A stretch of 64,000 bases of DNA from Sphaerospermopsis torques-reginae ITEP-024. Lineage in GTDB: Bacteria > Cyanobacteriota > Cyanobacteriia > Cyanobacteriales > Nostocaceae. Of the stretch, positions 56,022-64,000 are shown one piece after another. The stretch is from assembly GCF_019598945.1 (NCBI RefSeq), contig NZ_CP080598.1, forward strand, positions 4,898,001 to 4,962,000, given 5' to 3'. Made by a program: the position numbers and the translations under genes. The notes beneath the pieces are model-generated. The model made no database searches. It saw only the letters and a list, made by a program, of their open reading frames with translations, and was not told the DNA's origin. Every line of letters begins with the position of its first letter. Positions within the stretch are counted from its first letter, which is position 1.

Positions 56022-56900
56022 AATTCTCAAAGCAACGTTTTTCAAAATATTCATTGGACCAATATCTTTAACTAGCTGCATTTGTTCAGTATTTCTCACC
56101 AATAAAGCACCAGCAAAGCCCAAAGAATTAATAGAAATTGACTCAAATTCCTCCTGCAAACGTGGTATAATTAACATCCATTCTCTCGTTGCCAAAAAAT
56201 TATATGCTCCCGATTGTTGATTATTATTAACTGCCTGAATACCTACCATATCTAGTAAAGCATAATATTTCGCTAACGTCACCCCTGCTGTTTCATTAGG
56301 TGCAAAAGTTGTAAAAGCGTGTAAAAAAGGCAGTCCGGGTATAGTTATGATACCTTCTGTAAATTTAACTGTTTCTATTAATGGTGCAATGGGTATTTCT
56401 TTTCCAGAAATTGGTACTATTTGTAAATGTCTATGTCGCTGACTTGCACCAGCAATTTTACCACCATTATAAAATACTAACCCATCAAAATCAGCCAAAC
56501 AAGCCGACATTGCCGTAAAATCTTCGAGAGTTAATAAACTTTCCTGTTCCTCAAAAGCACGGGTAATAATTAATAGGTGATAATCAACAACATTGAACTT
56601 ATTTAAAATACAAACATGAGTTTCTGAAATGTCAGTTACAAATAAATCTTGTTCATAAGGTAAAAAGGGATTAAATTCTTTACCTGTCTTAGCAGTTTGT
56701 TTTTCTTGTTGTTCCTTAGCGGCTTTTTTACGGTTGAGATTTGCTAAAATTCTCACTAAGAATTTAACCCCATCTTGTTCCACAAATTCAAATTCTGTGG
56801 GAATAGATTTTAAAGCTTCACATTCTAAAGCGTGTGCTGTAGTTTGTTTTACCCTCTTCCATAAAGTCCCTGGTTCGAGTAATATTTTCCCCTGTGTCAT
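56019..56900 (-). CDS. ATP adenylyltransferase (Ap4A phosphorylase)
   Basis: 293 aa HIT-superfamily enzyme. ASQRHRHLQIVPI carries the catalytic His triad variant (HxHxQ); DLFVTDISETHVCILNKFNV and HLLIITRAFEEQE are typical. Degrades diadenosine tetraphosphate. The final codons (LRI-stop) fall in the GATCCCC hairpin repeat, so the C-terminus may have been altered by it. Confidence 0.92.
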   Translation of the reverse strand: MTQGKILLEPGTLWKRVKQTTAHALECEALKSIPTEFEFVEQDGVKFLVRILANLNRKKAAKEQQEKQTAKTGKEFNPFLPYEQDLFVTDISETHVCILNKFNVVDYHLLIITRAFEEQESLLTLEDFTAMSACLADFDGLVFYNGGKIAGASQRHRHLQIVPISGKEIPIAPLIETVKFTEGIITIPGLPFLHAFTTFAPNETAGVTLAKYYALLDMVGIQAVNNNQQSGAYNFLATREWMLIIPRLQEEFESISINSLGFAGALLVRNTEQMQLVKDIGPMNILKNVALRI

Positions 56901-57162
56901 CTGTTTTTATGATAAAGGTGCGAAAATATTATATATTAATTCTCAGTCACTCGTAAATAACAAAATACCCTGAAAATATTTATTTTACTCCCTTTCCCCC
57001 AAAATATTACTAATTATCTTCCTGATCTTCCTTTGCGTACTTTGCGGTTAATTCATAAGAAAAGTAGAAACTAGCTCAGTATAGAATTATTTATTTGTCA
57101 CAATTGAAATGTATTTTGGGGCAACTCAACAAAGATGAAAATGCCCCATTTTAATTAAAGAA

Positions 57163-57606
57163 TTAAGTACGCACAGCTTCCGGCCAAAGTTCTCGCAAAG
57201 CAGGGGGCATCATGTGAATAACATCTTCAATTTCTCCTTGGGAAACTCTTTGAGCCATAACCTTAAAAACTGCACGCACCAAAGTTTCTGGATCAATATC
57301 AGCATTAACATTGCGGAAATAATCCCGAATATGCTGTAAAAATTCTTCCTTTGTTCTATCTTTAGTTTGTTTTGCACCTGGTCGCCAATTTTCGTAATAA
57401 AATCCACCTAAAAGAATGGGTAATTGCGCTCCTAAATGGGCAGCTTCTTCCACAGTCAAGCGATCGCGCAATGCGTGTAATGTAGCTCGCAAACCTTGAA
57501 AAACTTGGTGTTTATTTTCCCAACCTAACTCTTTTCCTAACTCATTAATCCAAGGAATTGTTTTCTGTACAGTAGCATCAAAAGTATCTAATCCTGTCAT
57601 TGTCAT
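57163..57606 (-). CDS. DUF2267-domain protein
   Basis: 147 aa: FDATVQKTIPWINELGKELG, ATLHALRDRLTVEEAAHLGA QLP, ILLGGFYYENWRP; typical DUF2267 with duplicated helical repeat. Function unknown; often stress-related. GGAG precedes ATG 57606. Confidence 0.92.
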   Translation of the reverse strand: MTMTGLDTFDATVQKTIPWINELGKELGWENKHQVFQGLRATLHALRDRLTVEEAAHLGAQLPILLGGFYYENWRPGAKQTKDRTKEEFLQHIRDYFRNVNADIDPETLVRAVFKVMAQRVSQGEIEDVIHMMPPALRELWPEAVRT

Positions 57607-57834
57607 AATTATTTCTCCTATTTAAGAGGATGAGTGTATGACGTTTTTTAAGCAGACTACGTAATGACTTCAAATTATAAAAACCTGAATATTTTCTAAC
57701 TTCTAGCTAATGGAGCATAATTTTTTATATACTCCTCTATCTGCTAGGAGATTAGGAAAGATGAAAAAATTTTGTTACCAACAGATCAACCAAACTCTTA
57801 CCTGCCTCCACGAGAAGACTTTCAATAGCATTCC
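57607..57834. other. Short intergenic spacer
   Basis: AT-rich, no repeats or genes recognised; should contain the DUF2267 promoter. Confidence 0.5.
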
Positions 57835-59478
57835 CTAATTATTATTAGCAGGTGCATTTGCATTTTTTTCTTTTGAATTTGTTTCTTGTGTTGGTACAAC
57901 CACAGCAGAAGAATCTGTACTCTCAGATTGCTTAGGTGGTGTTGTGGGTACAACCACAGAATTTTTCGGTTGTGGTGGTGCTGTTGGTATAACTACAGGT
58001 TCTTCTGGTTTTTCCGGTTGAGCAGAGTCGTTATTTTCAATAGCAGGGGGTGAGATATTTTCTTTTTCTTTTTCTGGAGATGAGGTAGGTTGAGGAGATG
58101 ATTTAGCTTCCCGTAGCTTCTCCACTAATGAAGGTGTGGGAGTAACCACAGGTGCAGATGTAGTTTGTGGATTTGTGCCGGGTGTAAGTTCTGAAGAGTT
58201 TTCTTGTTCAGGCGCAGTTTCTGGAGAAACACTCTCGTTAGTGGGAATTAGTTCTGGGGAAAAATTACGTCTGCGCTTGCGTCGTTCTGAAGTAGAAAAT
58301 GATGCCGACTCACCAGGAGAATTAGTTTGATGATCTTGATTTTCCGGTGAAGGTGTAGTTTCAACTACAGGTTGTGGTGTAGTAGGTTCTTGAAGAGGTT
58401 GTTCAAAAAGTGGCTTGGGGGCTTGTGATTGAGATTTCGGTGGCATTCTTGTCAGGGTAAACCCTGCTGTCATAGCTACCAAAGCTACACCCACGCCAAT
58501 ATATGCCTTAGATGAGCCGCTTTTCTTTGATATTGCTGTAACTTTTTGTACAGGTGATGGTGTAGGAGCAGGAATAGGTGCTGGTTGTTTTTGCCGATTT
58601 TCTGCTTTTAGGGCTGATAAATCAATTGTTGGTGCGGGTTGAGTGAGTAATTGCGGTGTCATCTCCAAACGGCTTATCGGTAATAATTGTAACCATTCTG
58701 CTACTGTCGCCGGACGAAACCGAGACTCCACAGCCATACCGCGCATAACTGCTTGATTCATAGCTGCACTCAGATGGGGTTGCAGTTCACGAGGAGAAGG
58801 CATTGGTTGTCTATCTCGTAATAATGCTGGTGTGGGAACTTGTCCGGTTAACAGTGCATACAAAGTTGCTGCTAAACCATAAACATCGGTAGCTGGGGTG
58901 CGTGGTGCTTGGGTTAAATACTGTTCAATAGGTGCATAACCTTCACTCACTAAACCAGTATGAGTTTGTTTAATACCGCTATTAAATTCTCTGGCTATGC
59001 CAAAATCAATCAGTATAACTTCCTGAGTGCCTTGGCGGAGAATAATATTATCAGGTTTAATATCTCGGTGCAGCAAACCGTTATTATGTACCACCTGTAA
59101 TGCTGCCCCAATTTGGCGAATATAATGAATTGCGGTTTCTTCTGATAAAGGTATTCCTGGTGACACAAAAGCTTGTCCTAAATTTTCCCCCGGAATATAT
59201 TCCATCACCATGTAAGGTAAACCATTTTCCTCAAAAAAGTCACTAACTCGGACTATATTGGGATGAACGCAAGCGGCTAATCTTCTAGCTTCATCTTGAA
59301 ATTGACGCTCGAATTTAGGAAAATCAGGATGTTGCCTGAGCCGTTCGTTAATAGTTTTCATCACTACTTCTTGACCTAAGTAATGATGCGTAGCTTTGAA
59401 AGTAATACCAAATCCACCTCTCCCTATTTCTTGGATAATGGTATATTTTCCACTCTGCAAAATTGTACCTGTTAACAT
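57835..59478 (-). CDS. Membrane Ser/Thr protein kinase (PknB-like)
   Basis: 547 aa. Intact kinase core: [26 protein letters not shown] (Lys), [21 protein letters not shown] (DFG present), [11 protein letters not shown] transmembrane helix follows ([20 protein letters not shown], about 325-345), then a long Pro/Thr/Glu-rich extracytoplasmic tail to the end (about 350-547) with repeated VVxPTxPP segments and no known sensor domain. Confidence 0.93.
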   Translation of the reverse strand: MLTGTILQSGKYTIIQEIGRGGFGITFKATHHYLGQEVVMKTINERLRQHPDFPKFERQFQDEARRLAACVHPNIVRVSDFFEENGLPYMVMEYIPGENLGQAFVSPGIPLSEETAIHYIRQIGAALQVVHNNGLLHRDIKPDNIILRQGTQEVILIDFGIAREFNSGIKQTHTGLVSEGYAPIEQYLTQAPRTPATDVYGLAATLYALLTGQVPTPALLRDRQPMPSPRELQPHLSAAMNQAVMRGMAVESRFRPATVAEWLQLLPISRLEMTPQLLTQPAPTIDLSALKAENRQKQPAPIPAPTPSPVQKVTAISKKSGSSKAYIGVGVALVAMTAGFTLTRMPPKSQSQAPKPLFEQPLQEPTTPQPVVETTPSPENQDHQTNSPGESASFSTSERRKRRRNFSPELIPTNESVSPETAPEQENSSELTPGTNPQTTSAPVVTPTPSLVEKLREAKSSPQPTSSPEKEKENISPPAIENNDSAQPEKPEEPVVIPTAPPQPKNSVVVPTTPPKQSESTDSSAVVVPTQETNSKEKNANAPANNN

Positions 59479-59826
59479 AGGGATTCTTGATTCCTAATTG
59501 AGCAGCTGACACTCCCATCAACGGTTTTGTCTTTATCAGTCTAAAACTTTTTGTGGGGTTAGAGTTGAGAAGTTGTTTCTGGATACTAAAGGGGGAGTGT
59601 GTGAACAGGATAACTGGAATTTTAGGAACTGACAAGGAAGCTCAAGATGTACCTCGTGCTTCATCTAAATACAGCAGGAGTCAGGAGTCAGAAGTAAAAC
59701 TCTCTTTCTGTATAGGTTTCAAATTAGATTCTGTAACTGATTGATCTGAAATATGCTGTATCTAGATAAATATACCTGCATAGATATACAGATTTTGTTG
59801 TTAGTTAATATCTCCATAAAAATCAT
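59479..59826. other. Intergenic with a TACAGCA element
   Basis: Contains the 93-bp TACAGCA element (59669-59761). No gene recognised otherwise. Confidence 0.65.
59669..59761. mobile_element. TACAGCA-ended MITE-like repeat, uninterrupted 93-bp copy
   Basis: Perfect ends ATACAGCA / TGCTGTAT. Aligns with 22895-23064 apart from that copy's insert. Confidence 0.8.
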
Positions 59827-61497
59827 CTAAAACAATTCCCCCTGTTCTCCTATATCTTGATTTTCCCTTTGTGCTTTTTTAAATGTCAACTCTCCCTGCT
59901 TCATATCAAAAAATTCTGGGCGCTTCTGTCCTGTTAATAGTTCTTCAATAGTTAAAATCTGAATTTTCGCGTAATTCCTGCTATTTCCTGCTTTATAAAA
60001 ACCGGAAGATGCAGCTTCTTTAATCATGGGTTGAGTGGGAGGTGTGAGAGTAACAAATAAGCCAATTTCTGCTTTATTGGTTTCCATTGTACCCCGTAAA
60101 TCTCTAATCATAGAAGCGTTAATATTCTTTCCACCTTTCACACTCACAATGATTTTTTTGACTGCGGTTTTATTTGATTTTTTGATATCTATGACATCTT
60201 CAAAAAAGATTAAACCATCTATTCCCCCATCTGCACCTTTCTTTTTATCTTTATAAGGTTGTGCATTTACCAAAGAACACGCCCACCATTGAAATTGATA
60301 AGCGTCTCTGTTAAATAAATCTATAGCTGCGGCTAAATCTTTTGGTGTACCTTCAACTTCAAATTCTATCCCTGGTACTAATTTTTGATTTTTATTTTCA
60401 TCTTCAATAAATTTGCTAGGAAAAGCATCTCTTAATCTTTTTTCTATTAAAGAAATGGCTAAATGAGTAATATCAATACCGATCCAATTTCTGCCTAAAT
60501 TTTCGGCTGCGTGTATTGCTGTTCCACATCCACAAAATGGATCAAGAATGATATCATCTTGATTACTACTAGCTTGAATGATTCTTTCTAATAATGTTAA
60601 AGGTTTTTGGGTAGGATATCCTAAAGCTTCCTTAGCTTGAGAATTAATAGGTGGTATATCATCCCAAATATCAGGAATGACTTTACCTTGCACCTCATCT
60701 AAATAACGTTTATAACGTGGTGTTTTCCCTGTTGGCGGTATAGCAATTTTACCTTGACTTAACCACTCTTGGGCGCGAGATTCTGGCATTCTCCAACCAT
60801 TCTCAGGAGGATCACAATCTAATAGTTTATAGAAATAACCTTTGCTTGTTTTTGGGTTGGTTAAATTATCGAATTGAAATCTTCTACCGTCGCTATCAAT
60901 ATTACAATAATATTGTTTGATATATTCTTCAGAATAACTCAACCGTTGAGGATTCCAAGTAAATTTGTTAGATTTGACATAGTAGAAAATAATATCTGTA
61001 ATTCTCGCATATTTTTTAGCATCGCTATGACTGCTAGTACGTCTCCAAGTAATTTGATTACGATAATTTCTGGCATCAAATATTAAATCTAGAATCATTT
61101 TTAAATAATGACTGGCAGTAGTATCACAATGTAAATATAAACTACCTGTAGATTTCAGAACTCGATGTAATTCTATTAATCTAATTGCCATCATTACCAA
61201 ATAAGCTGATAATGAATTTTTACCTAATGTTCTTACTAATAAATCCAAAAATTGATATAATTCACCTTTTTTATCTTTAATTTCATCTAAAAATCTTTCT
61301 GACTCTATGCCCCATGTCCAGGTATCTTCAAATGCTGTAATTTGCGCTTCTGATTTTTCACCCGTAGCATTTCTAAAGAGAATATTATAATTAGCTTTAG
61401 AATTAAAAGGCGGATCAAGATAAATTAAATCAATAGATTCATTGGGGATATTTTCTCTGAGAACTTGGAGATTATCACCGTAGTAAAGACGTTTCAT
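59827..61497 (-). CDS. DNA methyltransferase fused to an Mrr-like restriction domain
   Basis: 556 aa. N-terminal catalytic motif IDLIYLDPPFNSKANYNILF (DPPF, residues about 29-32), a target-recognition segment, then SAM motif DPFCGCGTAIHAAENLGRNW (about 320): beta-class order. From about residue 400 a second domain has GADGGIDGLIFF and IIVSVKGGKNINASMIRDLR, the D...(x)xK arrangement of Mrr-type PD-(D/E)XK nucleases. So one chain may both modify and cut DNA. Stand-alone gene. Confidence 0.88.
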   Translation of the reverse strand: MKRLYYGDNLQVLRENIPNESIDLIYLDPPFNSKANYNILFRNATGEKSEAQITAFEDTWTWGIESERFLDEIKDKKGELYQFLDLLVRTLGKNSLSAYLVMMAIRLIELHRVLKSTGSLYLHCDTTASHYLKMILDLIFDARNYRNQITWRRTSSHSDAKKYARITDIIFYYVKSNKFTWNPQRLSYSEEYIKQYYCNIDSDGRRFQFDNLTNPKTSKGYFYKLLDCDPPENGWRMPESRAQEWLSQGKIAIPPTGKTPRYKRYLDEVQGKVIPDIWDDIPPINSQAKEALGYPTQKPLTLLERIIQASSNQDDIILDPFCGCGTAIHAAENLGRNWIGIDITHLAISLIEKRLRDAFPSKFIEDENKNQKLVPGIEFEVEGTPKDLAAAIDLFNRDAYQFQWWACSLVNAQPYKDKKKGADGGIDGLIFFEDVIDIKKSNKTAVKKIIVSVKGGKNINASMIRDLRGTMETNKAEIGLFVTLTPPTQPMIKEAASSGFYKAGNSRNYAKIQILTIEELLTGQKRPEFFDMKQGELTFKKAQRENQDIGEQGELF

Positions 61498-61541
61498 GGA
61501 TCTTGAAATAGCTAATTGATAAATATTTTAAACATGGAATA

Positions 61542-62015
61542 TTATAACATATCTCCATAAAAATCATCATCTAATAACTGTTCTAAAGTAAAAGGTAAAT
61601 CAAGAGGATAATCAGATTCATCTGGTTTTCTCACGCCAAACTTAGCATTTTTACCTTCTTTAATTGCCAGTTTTCGAGCATCAGTATAAGCTACAGAAAT
61701 TACCTCATCGAGATAATTTTTAAATGAAGGATTTTCTTGTAAATCTTTTTTAATTCTAAAACGATGTTCAGTAATAGAACTGTACCAACTACCTTTCATC
61801 ATTTCCGGTGCATCAGATTGAACAATTAACTTGAGTAAATGAGCAATTAAAATTGTTAAATTACTCAAGAAAGACCGTTTTTCTGATTTACCCATATCTT
61901 CTAATTCTAACAGCAAATGCTCCCAATCAATATCATGAAAATGCTTTTCTTTGATTTGTGTAACGAGAGTTTCTCGCCACAAATTAAAATCTTGTTCATA
62001 GAGTTGATGATTCAT
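61542..62015 (-). CDS. DUF29-domain protein
   Basis: 157 aa. YEQDFNLWRETLVTQIKEKH, DIDWEHLLLELEDMGKSEKR and HLLKLIVQSDAP are the DUF29 hallmarks. A cyanobacterial expansion family of unknown function, frequent near mobile DNA. Confidence 0.93.
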   Translation of the reverse strand: MNHQLYEQDFNLWRETLVTQIKEKHFHDIDWEHLLLELEDMGKSEKRSFLSNLTILIAHLLKLIVQSDAPEMMKGSWYSSITEHRFRIKKDLQENPSFKNYLDEVISVAYTDARKLAIKEGKNAKFGVRKPDESDYPLDLPFTLEQLLDDDFYGDML

Positions 62016-62158
62016 ATACCTCTATCCACTAAATTAAAACCATAACACCAATTATAACACCTCTCTTCCTCTGCGTCCTCTGCGCCTCTGCGTGAGAAAA
62101 CAAAAAAAGGACGAACCCCAAAAGATCCGCCCCAAAATGCCGAATAAAATCCAAAAAT

Positions 62159-62449
62159 TTAAACTTTGACTGAATCAAATTTATTTCCATGATAGCTAGA
62201 AATAGCTTCACCAGTAATTACGGAATAAAGAACATCAGGATCTAAATCTGCGCCATTATCCCAATAAATTGTTCCCCATTCAGGGTTAACTTTCACAGTT
62301 TTAAAATATTCTATATCCCGTAAAGGTTGAAAAACACCAGTAAATTCAATTAATTGACTAACATCAATAATACCTTCTTTTCCATCTTCAAATTTCAGAT
62401 AGAGTTGATAGTTATCTTGAGGAATGACTTCTATAATATCTTGCAGCAT
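62159..62449 (-). CDS. DUF2442-domain protein
   Basis: 96 aa. LYLKFEDGKEGIIDVSQLIE, YFKTVKVNPEWGTIYWDNGA DLDPDVLY match DUF2442. Paired with the DUF4160 gene, three bases apart, a common toxin-antitoxin-like couple of unproven activity. Confidence 0.92.
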   Translation of the reverse strand: MLQDIIEVIPQDNYQLYLKFEDGKEGIIDVSQLIEFTGVFQPLRDIEYFKTVKVNPEWGTIYWDNGADLDPDVLYSVITGEAISSYHGNKFDSVKV

Positions 62450-62452
62450 AAT

Positions 62453-62713
62453 TTATTCCAATGGTTCTATTTTTTCTAAAGAATTATTTTGTCTAGCCAA
62501 GTTCCAGTTTTTTAAAAGTTCTGATTTGTGCATTGCTGCCCATTCAATTACTAAACCTAAAACTCTAGGACTCAGTTTACCTTCTAAAATTGATAATGTT
62601 TCTATATCAATAATTGCCTTTTGTTGATTATAACGAACATGAAAATGTGGTAGAGGATGATCATTATAATACATAGTAATAATAATTCCTAAAAAACGGC
62701 AGATTTCCGGCAT
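62453..62713 (-). CDS. DUF4160-domain protein
   Basis: 86 aa. MPEICRFLGIIITMYYNDHP, LPHFHVRYNQQKAIIDIETL, ...EWAAMHKSELLKNWNLAR. Canonical DUF4160 (small beta protein), first gene of the DUF4160-DUF2442 pair. Confidence 0.93.
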   Translation of the reverse strand: MPEICRFLGIIITMYYNDHPLPHFHVRYNQQKAIIDIETLSILEGKLSPRVLGLVIEWAAMHKSELLKNWNLARQNNSLEKIEPLE

Positions 62714-62863
62714 GACATCACCTGATCATGTATTTCTTGTAATTTGAATTATCACATTATAGCATATTCTCTTCTTTCGTCCCTTCGTCCCTTCGTGGTT
62801 CAATAAAAAAAAGGACAAACCCCAAAAGATTCGCCCCAAAATTGCCAAAGAACACGCAAAACT

Positions 62864-64000
<1,137 letters not shown>

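Noticed and set aside
57210-57407. 65-codon frame antiparallel-looking within DUF2267
   Set aside because: Alternate-frame shadow of the DUF2267 gene, without independent support.

Overview
The window comes from a filamentous, heterocyst-forming cyanobacterium (Nostocales; an Anabaena/Dolichospermum-type genome is my best guess, inferred, not proven). The reasons are an intact hetR, a patX-type gene with an RGSGR motif, apcF, psaK, chlN, acsF, the alkane pair aldehyde-deformylating oxygenase/acyl-ACP reductase, frequent GCGATCGC (HIP1) octamers, and many heptameric STRR-type tandem repeats. No rRNA, tRNA or CRISPR array was recognised.

Layout. 1-2.1 kb is a mobile/repeat zone: a TnpB-type gene cut by the window edge, inserted in a Uma2-family gene, then a DUF2887 nuclease-like gene. 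2.2-24.8 kb is a core block for nitrogen and development: apcF, glnA with an NtcA box, the convergent GS-inactivating-factor gene gifA with its own NtcA box, a methyltransferase gene destroyed by an IS1634-type element, a 64-bp tandem array beside patX, an FAD oxidoreductase, hetR preceded by a coiled-coil/EamA transporter gene, rpsD and moaA. Embedded at 11.3-16.2 kb is a decayed accessory patch: a kinase gene split by a 153-bp MITE, a COP23-like lipoprotein, a second DUF2887 protein, and remnants of TPR and PIN genes around a BrnT/BrnA pair.

25-33.6 kb is metabolic: pterin dehydratase, a sugar-type ABC permease, the alkane pair, accA, an SDR and folE. 33.9-40.7 kb is a defence island: hsdR, a VapBC-type pair, hsdM, a shortened hsdS and a second PIN toxin/antitoxin pair, all packed with interspersed repeats. 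41-50 kb carries trpF, psaK (TTG start), a site-2 protease, Mn-catalase and a tetrapyrrole group typical of low-oxygen clusters (hemN, heme oxygenase, acsF) with a small HNH cassette between its two divergent arms. 50-64 kb holds a phosphodiesterase-like protein, small DUF4258/DUF2283 and DUF4160/DUF2442 pairs, recN, a class V aminotransferase, an ATP adenylyltransferase, DUF2267, a Ser/Thr kinase, a methyltransferase fused to an Mrr-like nuclease domain, DUF29, and the body of chlN running off the right edge.

How it fits together: NtcA is expected to turn glnA on and gifA off in nitrogen shortage, while PatX (ligand precursor) and HetR (master regulator and receptor) lie 12 kb apart in the same block. 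Intergenic space is unusually repeat-rich: at least seven families recur within 64 kb, and several have demonstrably broken or reshaped genes.
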